A stretch of 38,609 nt of DNA, taken from Bacillota bacterium. Lineage in GTDB: Bacteria > Bacillota > Clostridia > Lachnospirales > Lachnospiraceae. The position numbers were made by a program, and so were the translations under genes. The notes under the pieces were generated by a model, which was given only the letters and a program-made list of their open reading frames with translations, had not been told where the DNA came from and did no database searches. The stretch lies in contig JAEZLZ010000071.1 in assembly GCA_023415055.1 (NCBI GenBank), forward strand, positions 1 to 38,609, in the 5' to 3' direction. Of this stretch, positions 15,853 to 24,436 are shown piece after piece. The stretch's first letter is position 1, and every line of letters starts with the position of its first letter.

Positions 15853-16311
15853 CTATTTGTCGGATTTCTTAAATACTCCGGTTATCTTGCTTAACAGGCT
15901 CTTCTTTTCCTTCTTCTGCTCAAGATTACCTCTCAAGCCCTTCACATCCATGATGTAGATACCGCTGAGAACAGCCTTTACTTCCTTCTTAACCGGAATT
16001 AAGTCGTAGATCTTAGCATCACAGACAAGGTTCATTACCTTGGGACCAATCTTTGCTTTCACAATCGGAACCTTGGAACCACGAAGATACTTCGGGGTTT
16101 GATCAAGTACAATTTTCGGAAGATTCGCTTCCTTTAGCTTCATTTTCTTTTTATCAATCACAAGGATGGAAACAGACTGTGCAGCTGCCTGCATCTGTGC
16201 TTCTGAATCCTCCTGTCTCTTCTGCAGCTTCTTTCCTACAAAATAAAGTGCGATGAGTACTCCAACCACAACGACTGCTACGACTATTAATACGATAACC
16301 CATGATTCCAT
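15853..16311 (-). CDS. Conserved single-pass membrane protein of unknown function
   Basis: The 152-residue protein begins with one strong membrane helix (about 3-26, WVIVLIVVAVVVVGVLIALY). A short charged helix and a beta-rich domain (about 45-125) follow, the latter with VSILVIDKKKMKLKEANLP and PKVMNLVCDAKIYDLIPVKKEVKAVLSG split over two blocks. The C-terminus is lysine-rich. I recognise this as a protein common in Lachnospiraceae-type genomes but know no function. The signal-anchor has little positive charge before it, so topology is uncertain. GAGGAGG precedes the ATG. It lies between plsC and the CapA gene on the same strand, which hints at an envelope role. Confidence 0.7.
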   Translation of the reverse strand: MESWVIVLIVVAVVVVGVLIALYFVGKKLQKRQEDSEAQMQAAAQSVSILVIDKKKMKLKEANLPKIVLDQTPKYLRGSKVPIVKAKIGPKVMNLVCDAKIYDLIPVKKEVKAVLSGIYIMDVKGLRGNLEQKKEKKSLLSKITGVFKKSDK

Positions 16312-16472
16312 GAGATATGTACCTCCTCTTCATCTACAAATTCTTTCCCCATGCTTTTGGTAGTCCCTATGGTATTCCCAGTCAAGCTAGGCAACGTTAA
16401 TTGTATCATCTTTTACCTAAAAAATAAATAGCAAAATTTATATTAGAAAAAATATCCGGAGTGGAAGATCGA

Positions 16473-17204
16473 TTATATAAGCGGAGAATTATTGACCAGC
16501 ATTTCACGGATGATTCCCTGTACATGGGCGCCAAGGAACTTCAGCTGATCCTTACTTAGGTCCTTCGGATAGATTGGCTTGCCGTACTCGATGATGACAT
16601 GAGCCGAATGTACCCAAGGAGCGTGGTTCTCAAATACTTCGTCCGTATTCAGGATTGCTACGGGGATAATGGCGCAGCCTGTTTTTTCGGCAATCTTAAA
16701 GCTGCCTTCCTTGAAGGGCAGCATCTCGGTACCCTGACTTCGTGTGCCTTCCGGGGAGATGAATACAGAGTAGCCTGCCTTCACCTGCTCAATACCCTTT
16801 AGTACAGTTTTCAATCCCTGCTTTATGTCTTTTCTGTCGAGAAAGAGGCATTGCAGAAAGCGCATCCAGTAGCTGAGAAAAGGTATCTTTGCGATCTCCT
16901 TCTTAGCCATAAACCCGGTTAGAGTAGGGATGCAGGAATAGGCAACGGGAACGTCAAAATAACTTCTATGATTGGCGATATATAATACCGCCTCATTTTT
17001 TGGAACATTCTCACGACCGATGACGGTACGTTTGACACCGCAGATAAATAGCACAACCCGAAAGGCTGTCACGACAATTGCCTGGGAGCTTGCCACCATT
17101 GCCCTATGGTTAAAACGGCCGATGATGTATTCAATCAGGTAAAGCGGGATGCTGATAATAAAAAATAGGAGCAAAAAAAGAGCGGTTAGTACTAAACGTA
17201 GCAT
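16473..17204 (-). CDS. plsC: 1-acyl-sn-glycerol-3-phosphate acyltransferase
   Basis: PlsC transfers an acyl chain to lysophosphatidic acid to make phosphatidic acid, the second acylation of glycerophospholipid synthesis at the inner membrane face. The 243-residue protein has one or two N-terminal hydrophobic helices (1-27). The catalytic H-x4-D motif is NHRSYFD, with H79 and D84. The substrate-binding motif is PEGTRSQG at 151-158, followed by a GCAIIPVAI segment. Size and motif spacing are typical of the family. AGGAGG precedes the ATG. It lies 91 bases behind the VanY-type gene on the same strand and may be co-transcribed with it. Confidence 0.93.
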   Translation of the reverse strand: MLRLVLTALFLLLFFIISIPLYLIEYIIGRFNHRAMVASSQAIVVTAFRVVLFICGVKRTVIGRENVPKNEAVLYIANHRSYFDVPVAYSCIPTLTGFMAKKEIAKIPFLSYWMRFLQCLFLDRKDIKQGLKTVLKGIEQVKAGYSVFISPEGTRSQGTEMLPFKEGSFKIAEKTGCAIIPVAILNTDEVFENHAPWVHSAHVIIEYGKPIYPKDLSKDQLKFLGAHVQGIIREMLVNNSPLI

Positions 17205-17294
17205 AAAATCAAGTCCTCCTGATTATGATATGAAATTTTACGATATCTTATTCTCAAGATTTTACTCAGCGGAACACATAATAACCCAGAGGCA

Positions 17295-18578
17295 TTAATT
17301 ACCGATGGTCTCCGGAGCAGGAGGCGTTGGAGTCGGGGCCAGGGTTGGTGCAGGAGAAGGCGTCAAGGTTCCGTCATCTTCCGGTACCTCATTCGCAGAA
17401 TCCTGATTATCCGGTGTATCGGTTTCATCTTCTGTATCGGTTTTCTCTTCAGACGGCTGTTCCGTTTGAGTATCATCGCCCGTTACCTCGGAATTATCTT
17501 CCTCAGGCTGGGTATCTTCTTCCCCTTTGGCAGGATCGGTGTCAGAACCGTCCTCACTCGGAGGATTCTCAGGTAGAGTACCATCTATACCGCCTTCAAC
17601 GACCTGTCCGTCTTCGCCGACGATTACACCATCCTCCTCGGTTGGAATATCGGTAATGACAGGCGGTTTGTAATTAATAATATCTGAATAAAGGGCTTCA
17701 AAATTAAAACCGGGGCTCGGAGTATAATGATAGTATTCCTCCAGAGTCAGATTGTTTTCATATAAATAACCTGCAAGTCCGGTACCAACATATCGAATGT
17801 GCCAGGGTTCATAAGCATAACCGGTGATTTGCTCATTTCCTTTGGGATAACGGATGATGTAGCCATAATTATGCGCATTCTCTGCCAGCCAGATACCCTC
17901 GGGAGAGGAGGCAAAGTTCGCGGATAATTTATAATCCAGGGATTTTGCCGAGACATCGATGGCAAGTCCGGTTTGATGCTCGCTGGTGCCGGGGACGGCA
18001 CTGTAACGCAGGGTATAAGTCTTTCCCTTATGTACGATGTTATTCGTAAATATTCCATATTGCCGCTGGTAGGAGCGATATCCGGAGATTCCATAGAGTA
18101 TGATACCATCTCGCTTGGCAGCTTCGAACAACTTCTCAAGCGCAGTGGCAGCTTCGGGACGCATCAGAGTTCGCTCGTCATAGGTGATCAGATTAAATAC
18201 CACATCCGGAGTAACTAACTTCTCAGGCTTATAATCCTTTGGTAAAGCATATTCTTTATTAACAAAAACGGTAATGCTGCTGGGATCAAGATCGATCTCG
18301 GTGGCGGGTACGAAGGGTTCTTCCTCCTTGGCTTCAAATGATTCTAGTTCTTCTTGTGCATTATCCTCAACCGGTGTGGGAGGAATATATGTGTAGTCAG
18401 AATTATTATTGGCATTAGCATCATATGTATCAGAGGTCATATCCTCTAAGTCCTGAACAACATCATAGGTCTGTGAGGCAGAGGCTCTGATTTTTGTAGC
18501 CCTGATAACAACAACTCCGCTGATCAGGGTAAGTGCTACTGCGGATGTAATAATTATGATCAGCTTCTTTTTCTTCAA
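17295..18578 (-). CDS. VanY-type D-alanyl-D-alanine carboxypeptidase with acidic tail
   Basis: This LAS-family zinc peptidase would trim the terminal D-Ala from peptidoglycan stem peptides outside the cell. I chose a TTG start at 18578, because AAAGGAG lies seven bases upstream and the protein then begins MKKKKL followed directly by a membrane anchor (about 6-26). The frame extends further upstream to an ATG at 18632 without a ribosome binding site. In the 427-residue form the zinc motif SEHQTGLAID places H201 and D208, and EPWH supplies H260. The GISGYRSYQRQYGIF block is also typical. The last 115 residues form a disordered tail rich in Asp, Glu, Pro and Thr that ends in TPSPAPTLAPTPTPP, probably a spacer or wall-associated segment. 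Confidence 0.9.
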   Translation of the reverse strand: MKKKKLIIIITSAVALTLISGVVVIRATKIRASASQTYDVVQDLEDMTSDTYDANANNNSDYTYIPPTPVEDNAQEELESFEAKEEEPFVPATEIDLDPSSITVFVNKEYALPKDYKPEKLVTPDVVFNLITYDERTLMRPEAATALEKLFEAAKRDGIILYGISGYRSYQRQYGIFTNNIVHKGKTYTLRYSAVPGTSEHQTGLAIDVSAKSLDYKLSANFASSPEGIWLAENAHNYGYIIRYPKGNEQITGYAYEPWHIRYVGTGLAGYLYENNLTLEEYYHYTPSPGFNFEALYSDIINYKPPVITDIPTEEDGVIVGEDGQVVEGGIDGTLPENPPSEDGSDTDPAKGEEDTQPEEDNSEVTGDDTQTEQPSEEKTDTEDETDTPDNQDSANEVPEDDGTLTPSPAPTLAPTPTPPAPETIGN

Positions 18579-18637
18579 TTCTTTTGCTCCTTTCGAAAAC
18601 AAATGGGGAGTATCATCCACTGTAATTGTCATAACTT

Positions 18638-18646
18638 AGTATATCA
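18638..18646 (-). promoter_or_regulatory. Possible extended -10 box before the VanY-type gene
   Basis: On the minus strand TGA precedes TATACT about 60 bases upstream of the TTG start. The -35 region 17 bases further up is weak. Confidence 0.35.
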
Positions 18647-18722
18647 CATGATCCCGGAAAAGACAGTAGATTATGGATAATTTTCGAGTAAATATATGGT
18701 AAGTTATCGATAAAAGGACTCA

Positions 18723-20165
18723 TTAGGTCAGACTGTCCAAAAGCTCCGTCTTCATACGATAAAGCTTTGTGGAAAGATCCACATACACGATGTGCGGATT
18801 AATCAAGCGCCTTGCTTCATCCCACAAAGAATCCTGTTCCTTGATACAGTATTCCCGGATGTCCATAACGGATGGAGAGGAATAGACACATCTTCCGGAC
18901 TGAAATACAGGTACCAGAAGCTCTCTTATCGTATAGGTATTCGGCTCAAGATAGGTCTTTTTCCAAGTGGCAATCGGATCAAACAGCAGCAGTCTCTCAT
19001 TCTCGGAGAAGGTCTCATCCGCAAGTGCGATCAGATCTGCCTTTACCTTTCCGCTTTCCTTCTCGTAGATTCGCAGAATCTTCTTGTTGCCCGGGTTTGT
19101 TATCTTCCATTGATTTTCTGACAGCTTAATCTTGGGTATGAACTGACCGTTTTTCTGAATTGCGGCGAGCTTATAGACCCCACCGAAGGAGGGGCAGTCT
19201 CTTGAGGTAATCAGCTTCGTGCCGACGCCCCAGGAATCAATCTTGGCTCCCTGTGTTTTCAAGGAATCAATCAGATATTCGTCCAGATCGCTGGAGGCTG
19301 TGATCTTTGCATCCGTAAAGCCGGCTACGTCAAGCATTTTACGGGCCTTTTTCGATAGGTAAGCTAAATCACCGCTGTCAAGGCGGATACCGTATTTTAC
19401 AGGCATCTTCCCGGCACTGCGCAGCTCTTCAAACACTTTGATTGCGTTCGGAACGCCGCTTCTTAAGGTGTCATAGGTGTCCACTAAAAGCGTAGTATTA
19501 TTCGGATAGAGCTCAGCGTATTTACGGAAGGCGGACAACTCGTCATCAAAACTCATAATCCAGCTGTGTGCATGGGTTCCCAGAGCGGGAAGGTCATATA
19601 GCTTAGCGGATAAAACATTACTTGTTCCGATACAGCCGCCGATTACGGCAGCTCTCGCACCAAGGGTTCCGGCATCCGGCCCCTGAGCGCGGCGAAGACC
19701 GAATTCCATGACAGGCTGTCCTTCTGCAGCATAGACAACACGGGAAGCCTTAGTCGCAATCAAGCTTTGGTGGTTAATAATATTCAATAAGGCAGTCTCG
19801 ACTAATTGAGCCTCCATGATCGGAGCGATAACCTTAACCAACGGCTCCATCGGGAAGACAACCGTTCCCTCCGGAATGGCATAGATGTCGCCTGTAAAAT
19901 GAAAACCTCTCAGATAAGAGAGAAAATTTTCTTCAAATATTTTCAGGCTTCTTAAATACTCAATATCATCACTGGTAAAGCTTAAGTCATTAATATATTC
20001 AATCACCTGCTCCAGACCGGCACAGATAGCATAGCCGCTTCCGCTTGGATTCTCTCGGTAGAACACATCGAAAATAACTGTTTCATTATTATTGTTGTTG
20101 TAATAACCCTGCATCATCGTCAACTCATAAAAGTCAGTCAGTAGAGTTAAATTTTGTTTGCTCAT
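18723..20165 (-). CDS. pncB: Nicotinate phosphoribosyltransferase
   Basis: PncB joins nicotinate to PRPP, using ATP, to give nicotinate mononucleotide in NAD salvage. The 480-residue cytoplasmic enzyme starts LTLLTDFYELTMMQGYY, the family N-terminus. It carries GLRRAQGPDAG, GTHAHSWIMSF (with the catalytic histidine region), LVDTYDTLRSGV and YGIRLDSGDLAYLSKKARK in order. Length and blocks match bacterial and archaeal PncB of the long type. I chose ATG 20165, behind GGAGG at six bases, over the upstream in-frame ATG at 20204. Between the two lies the perfect palindrome GCTGCAGCTGCAGC (20181-20194). The gene faces away from the ileS T-box region and begins the minus-strand cluster. Confidence 0.95.
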   Translation of the reverse strand: MSKQNLTLLTDFYELTMMQGYYNNNNNETVIFDVFYRENPSGSGYAICAGLEQVIEYINDLSFTSDDIEYLRSLKIFEENFLSYLRGFHFTGDIYAIPEGTVVFPMEPLVKVIAPIMEAQLVETALLNIINHQSLIATKASRVVYAAEGQPVMEFGLRRAQGPDAGTLGARAAVIGGCIGTSNVLSAKLYDLPALGTHAHSWIMSFDDELSAFRKYAELYPNNTTLLVDTYDTLRSGVPNAIKVFEELRSAGKMPVKYGIRLDSGDLAYLSKKARKMLDVAGFTDAKITASSDLDEYLIDSLKTQGAKIDSWGVGTKLITSRDCPSFGGVYKLAAIQKNGQFIPKIKLSENQWKITNPGNKKILRIYEKESGKVKADLIALADETFSENERLLLFDPIATWKKTYLEPNTYTIRELLVPVFQSGRCVYSSPSVMDIREYCIKEQDSLWDEARRLINPHIVYVDLSTKLYRMKTELLDSLT

Positions 20166-20423
20166 AATTTCCTCCATTTCGCTGCAGCTGCAGCCAGGGT
20201 ACATCCTTTATATCATAAAAAAACATATACCATAATCTATAATAAGTCAAGCAAACAATCAAAACAAACTAGATCAAACAGTCAGAGTGAGCGTAATGCA
20301 GGGATATGCTTGCAGGGAAGAAATGATAGCTGAACGCAGGCTTAATAATGACTCTTGAGCTGCTGTTATATATTATGAAGGAAATGCAATTACTCTGGGA
20401 ACAGCCATACGGAAAGAAAACTA

Positions 20424-20452
20424 TTGACAATAGTCATTATTTATACTAATAT
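20424..20452 (+). promoter_or_regulatory. Promoter of the T-box-ileS unit
   Basis: TTGACA at 20424-20429 is followed by a 17-base spacer and TAATAT at 20447-20452. It lies immediately upstream of the T-box leader, as expected. The preceding 220 bases back to the pncB start show nothing else recognisable. Confidence 0.6.
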
Positions 20453-20469
20453 AAACAAAAATCAATAAA

Positions 20470-20733
20470 TACGTTGACGGAGAGAGTAAGCATATTGCAA
20501 ACGTCTCAGCGAGCCGGAGATAGTGTGAGTCCGGTATCAGTAGCATATGACGGAAAATCACTCCCTAGTAGCAAGACCCAAAGGCGTGGTTGAACCGGCC
20601 AAGTAGGTTACGCCGGTATCTACCGTTATATAGATAATGTATCAAGATTCGCGTTTAGCGGATCGGAGTACATGAAACAGGTGGTATAATGAAAGCTTAT
20701 TGCTCTCATCCTATTTCGGATGGGAGCTTTTTT
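20470..20733 (+). promoter_or_regulatory. T-box riboswitch (isoleucine) upstream of ileS
   Basis: The leader has the full T-box layout. GAGAGAGTAAG opens Stem I. AGCGAGCCGGAGATAGTG with the complementary GTCCGG makes the distal part. The specifier region reads GGTATCAGTA, with ATC (Ile) at 20536-20538. The T-box bases GGTGGTATAATG start at 20680, and a terminator hairpin follows. Uncharged tRNA-Ile binding would favour the antiterminator and let transcription reach ileS. Confidence 0.93.
20702..20733 (+). terminator. T-box terminator
   Basis: GCTCTCATCC pairs with GGATGGGAGC (one G-T) and is followed by six T. It is the regulated terminator of the ileS leader. Confidence 0.92.
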
Positions 20734-20739
20734 ATTCGC

Positions 20740-20777
20740 GACAATAGAAAGTTCGTGAAGCGTGCTTTCTATCGTTT
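20740..20777 (+). repeat. GAA-triloop terminator-associated repeat, copy 1
   Basis: The 38-base unit begins GACAATAGAAAG, has a GAA loop at its centre and ends CTTTCTATCGTTT. It differs by one base from the copy at 38221. It starts seven bases after the T-box terminator's T-run. The change of C to T beside the loop gives a G-T pair, so the stem is kept. Confidence 0.8.
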
Positions 20778-20916
20778 CATAGGAAAATACATCCTATGAA
20801 AAAAAAGCACTCCATGCAGGCTGCGTACCTCGCGGAGAGGTAATTATTGCTTCGCAATCCGCAGTCAGGCAATGCCTGCGAAGCAGGCATCGAAAGTGTC
20901 AGCAAGCTGACACTTT
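20775..20916 (+). repeat. Cluster of five further palindromes between T-box and ileS
   Basis: In order: TTTCATAGGA/TCCTATGAAA (20775-20801); TACCTC/GAGGTA (20826-20842); ATTGC-TTC-GCAAT (20846-20858); ATGCCTGC-GAA-GCAGGCAT (20872-20890); AAAGTGTCAGC/GCTGACACTTT (20893-20916). CTGCG (20821-20825) and CGCAG (20860-20864) enclose the second and third, so a three-way junction is possible. The cluster lies in the ileS mRNA leader once the T-box terminator is read through. Confidence 0.7.
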
Positions 20917-20961
20917 ATTCATTAACATTGAATTCAATAAATTTATATAGGAGGAATTAAT

Positions 20962-23900
20962 ATGTACGATAAGGTGTCTACGGATTTAAACTTTGTCGAC
21001 CGCGAGAAAAAAGTATTAAAATTCTGGCAGGATAACAATATCTTTGAAGCCAGCATCAATGAGCGCAAGGATGGGGAGACCTATACCTTCTATGACGGAC
21101 CGCCTACTGCAAACGGAAAACCTCATATCGGTCATGTACTGACAAGAGTTATCAAGGATATGATTCCGAGATACCGGACGATGAAAGGAAGTAAGGTACT
21201 TCGTAAAGCCGGTTGGGATACACACGGGCTTCCGGTAGAGCTTGAAGTAGAGAAGAAGCTGGGCATCGATGGCAAGGAGCAGATTGAGCAATACGGTCTG
21301 GAGCCGTTTATACAGGAATGTAAGGAAAGCGTATGGAAATACAAAGGGATGTGGGAGGACTTCTCCGGAACCGTTGGCTTCTGGGCTGACATGGAGGATC
21401 CCTATGTTACCTATCATAATGATTATATTGAATCCGAGTGGTGGTCTTTAAAACAGATCTGGGATAAGGGACTCCTGTATAAGGGCTTCAAGATTGTTCC
21501 ATACTGCCCGAGATGTGGGACTCCGCTTTCCAGCCATGAGGTTGCTCAGGGCTATAAGGATGTAAAGGAAAAGTCTGTAATCGCTAAGTTTCGCGTGAAA
21601 GGAACCAAGGATGAATACATCCTGGCATGGACCACAACACCCTGGACCCTGCCCTCCAACGTGGCTCTCTGTGTGAACCCGGATGAGACCTATGTTAAGG
21701 TAAAGGTAAGTGTTGATGCCAAAGGGAATGTACTGAAAAAGGACGGAAGCTGTTCCTGCGGTCATGATCATGGTCATGAGCACGAGGCAGCCGTAGTTGC
21801 CGGCACGGAGCATTATATCCTTGCGGAAGCATTGCTTTCTGTACTGGAAGGCGATTATGAGGTGGAAGAGACTTATGTTGGTAAGGATCTGGAGTACAAA
21901 GAATACGAGCCTTTATTCGATTATGCCAAATTAGATAAGAAGGGACATTTTGTCACCTGTGATAATTATGTAACCTTATCCGATGGTACCGGCGTCGTTC
22001 ACATCGCACCTGCTTTTGGTGAGGATGATAGTCGTGTCGGTAAGATATATGATCTGCCTTTCGTTCAGTTGATCGATGGAAAAGGTGAGTTCAAACCGGA
22101 GGCTACCGATTTTGCAGGTATGTTCTGTAAGACGGCTGATGAACCGATCATGAAGATGCTTGCTGCAAAGGGCCTGCTCTTTAAAGTACTTAAATTTGAA
22201 CACAGCTATCCCTTCTGCTGGCGTTGTGATACACCACTTATCTATTATGCAAGAGAGTCCTGGTTCATCAAGATGACTGCAGTGAAAGAGGAGCTGATCG
22301 CCAATAATAATACGATCAACTGGATGCCCGAGAGCATCGGCCAGGGTCGTTTCGGTGATTGGTTGAAGAATGTTCAGGACTGGGGATTATCCCGTGACCG
22401 TTATTGGGGTACACCGCTTCCGATTTGGGAATGCGAGGATGGCCATCGCCATTGCATCGGCAGTATAGAAGAGCTCAAATCCATGTCCGATAACTGCCCT
22501 GATGACATCGAGCTTCACAGACCTTTTATTGATGCAGTTACGATCAAATGTCCGGAGTGCGGGAAAGAGATGACCCGTGTGAAGCCGGTAATCGACTGCT
22601 GGTATGACTCGGGTTCCATGCCTTTCGCACAGTGGCATTATCCTTTTGAAAATAAAGAGATCTTTGATGATAACTTCCCGGCAGACTTTATCAGTGAGGC
22701 AGTGGATCAGACCAGAGGCTGGTTCTATTCACTGTTGGCAATCTCCACCTTGATCTTTAATAAAGCACCCTTTAAAAATGTTATTGTACTCGGACACGTA
22801 CAGGATGAGAATGGTCAGAAGATGTCGAAGTCCAAGGGCAATGCGGTCGATCCGTTTGATGCATTGAATCAGCACGGTGCCGATGCGATCCGCTGGTATT
22901 TCTATATCAACTCTGCTTTGTGGCTTCCGAACCGCTTCCATCACGGTGCAGTAACCGAGGGACAGAGAAAGTTCATGGGAACACTCTGGAACACCTATGC
23001 ATTCTTCGTATTGTATGCGAATATTGATGATTTTGATCCGACGAAGTATGAGCTGGAATATGATAAGCTTGCAGTTATGGATAAATGGCTCTTATCGAGG
23101 TTGAATACCTTGGTAAAGAACGTGGATGAGCATCTGGATAACTACCGTATCACAGAAGCAGCAAGAATTCTTGCCGACTTCGTTGATGAGCTTTCCAACT
23201 GGTATGTAAGAAGAAGCAGAGAACGTTTCTGGACAAAGGGAATGCCTCAGGATAAAGTCAATGCGTATATGACCTTATACACAGCATTAGTTACCGTATC
23301 TAAGCTGGCAGCACCCTTCATTCCGTTCATGACCGAAGACATCTATCAGAATCTGGTCAGAAATGTAGATAAGAATGCACCGAAGAGTATCCATCTGTGT
23401 GATTATCCGAAATATAATGAAGAGTGGATCGATACCGAGCTGGAGGCGAATATGGAAGAGGTACTGGAGGTCGTTGTACTTGGTCGTGCCTGCCGTAATG
23501 CTGCCAATATCAAAAACCGTCAGCCCATAGGTAAGATGTATGTAAAGGCTGATGCAGAGCTATCCGCCTTCTATACCGCAATTATCGCAGAGGAACTGAA
23601 TGTAAAAGAGGTTGTCTTTACCGATGATGTTCGTAACTTTACTTCTTATAGCTTTAAGCCGCAGCTTAAGACCCTTGGACCGAAATTCGGTAAGCAGATC
23701 GGTGCGCTTCGTACCCTGCTCGCTGAGCTGAACGGGAACGAAGCAATGGATGAAATCAATGCAACCGGTCATTTAAAGATTACTCTGGAAGGCGTGGATG
23801 CAATGCTTGATAAAGAAGACTTACTGATCGAGGCTGCTCAGACAGAAGGCTTTGTATCAGATTCAGACCATGGCATCACCGTTGTTTTGGACACCAATTT

Positions 23901-24168
23901 AACGGAGGCTCTGATTGAAGAGGGCTTTGTTAACGAGATCATCAGTAAGCTACAGACCATGCGTAAGGAATCAGATTTTGAAGTTATGGATCATATCCGT
24001 GTATCACAGAGCGGAAATGATAAGATCAAAGAGATCATCCTTCGTAACGAAGAGGAGATCAAGACGCAAGTTCTTGCAGAAGAAATTCTTTTTGACCGTA
24101 CGGTAGGCTTTACAAAGAACTGGAGCTTAAACGGTGAAGATGTATCTCTTGGTGTTGAGAAGCTGTAG
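20962..24168 (+). CDS. ileS: Isoleucine--tRNA ligase, type 2 (IleRS2)
   Basis: The enzyme charges tRNA-Ile and proofreads valine. At 1068 residues it has the longer, eukaryote-like type. The class I HIGH motif lies at 55-58 in GKPHIGHVLTR, and KMSKS at 620-624. The CP1 editing domain lies between about 190 and 440, with the family TTTPWTLPSN block. CPRC and CPECG cysteine pairs are present. The C-terminal anticodon-binding half contains DELSNWYVRRSRERFW. Type 2 enzymes are known for intrinsic mupirocin resistance. An oddity is a Cys/His-rich insertion at 263-275 (SCSCGHDHGHEHE) inside the editing-domain region. The ATG follows AGGAGG. Expression is controlled by the T-box, and the mRNA leader carries the palindrome cluster. 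Confidence 0.98.
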   Translation: MYDKVSTDLNFVDREKKVLKFWQDNNIFEASINERKDGETYTFYDGPPTANGKPHIGHVLTRVIKDMIPRYRTMKGSKVLRKAGWDTHGLPVELEVEKKLGIDGKEQIEQYGLEPFIQECKESVWKYKGMWEDFSGTVGFWADMEDPYVTYHNDYIESEWWSLKQIWDKGLLYKGFKIVPYCPRCGTPLSSHEVAQGYKDVKEKSVIAKFRVKGTKDEYILAWTTTPWTLPSNVALCVNPDETYVKVKVSVDAKGNVLKKDGSCSCGHDHGHEHEAAVVAGTEHYILAEALLSVLEGDYEVEETYVGKDLEYKEYEPLFDYAKLDKKGHFVTCDNYVTLSDGTGVVHIAPAFGEDDSRVGKIYDLPFVQLIDGKGEFKPEATDFAGMFCKTADEPIMKMLAAKGLLFKVLKFEHSYPFCWRCDTPLIYYARESWFIKMTAVKEELIANNNTINWMPESIGQGRFGDWLKNVQDWGLSRDRYWGTPLPIWECEDGHRHCIGSIEELKSMSDNCPDDIELHRPFIDAVTIKCPECGKEMTRVKPVIDCWYDSGSMPFAQWHYPFENKEIFDDNFPADFISEAVDQTRGWFYSLLAISTLIFNKAPFKNVIVLGHVQDENGQKMSKSKGNAVDPFDALNQHGADAIRWYFYINSALWLPNRFHHGAVTEGQRKFMGTLWNTYAFFVLYANIDDFDPTKYELEYDKLAVMDKWLLSRLNTLVKNVDEHLDNYRITEAARILADFVDELSNWYVRRSRERFWTKGMPQDKVNAYMTLYTALVTVSKLAAPFIPFMTEDIYQNLVRNVDKNAPKSIHLCDYPKYNEEWIDTELEANMEEVLEVVVLGRACRNAANIKNRQPIGKMYVKADAELSAFYTAIIAEELNVKEVVFTDDVRNFTSYSFKPQLKTLGPKFGKQIGALRTLLAELNGNEAMDEINATGHLKITLEGVDAMLDKEDLLIEAAQTEGFVSDSDHGITVVLDTNLTEALIEEGFVNEIISKLQTMRKESDFEVMDHIRVSQSGNDKIKEIILRNEEEIKTQVLAEEILFDRTVGFTKNWSLNGEDVSLGVEKL

Positions 24169-24217
24169 CTGATCTTATTAGCCGAATTACAAGAAAATTA
24201 AGATAGAATATAGGATT

Positions 24218-24281
24218 AAGTCCCCGTCAGTCGGTACTTTGGTTTGTAATTAAGCCAAGATGCCTCACGGGGACTTTATTT
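24218..24281 (+). terminator. Terminator of ileS
   Basis: AAGTCCCCGT (24218-24227) pairs with ACGGGGACTT (24267-24276), with a second stem TTTGG/CCAAA-type pairing inside, followed by TTTATTTT. Confidence 0.85.
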
Positions 24282-24436
24282 TAAATTCATTACTAGTGTA
24301 ACAATTAATCGTTTCATTTTGTTTATAATCTTCATAATTAATTCACTATTCGGTAATAGAATGAACACAATTACACTTTATAATACAAATATAACATCAG
24401 TTACAGATCACATGCACCACAGGAAACGAAGGCAGC

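Noticed and set aside
20181..20194. Perfect palindrome GCTGCAGCTGCAGC upstream of pncB.
   Set aside because: It is composed of a simple GCTGCA repeat, so the symmetry may be accidental; no known NAD-repressor site resembles it.
20740..20916. CRISPR-like array before ileS.
   Set aside because: The palindromes differ in sequence and there are no equal-length spacers or cas genes.
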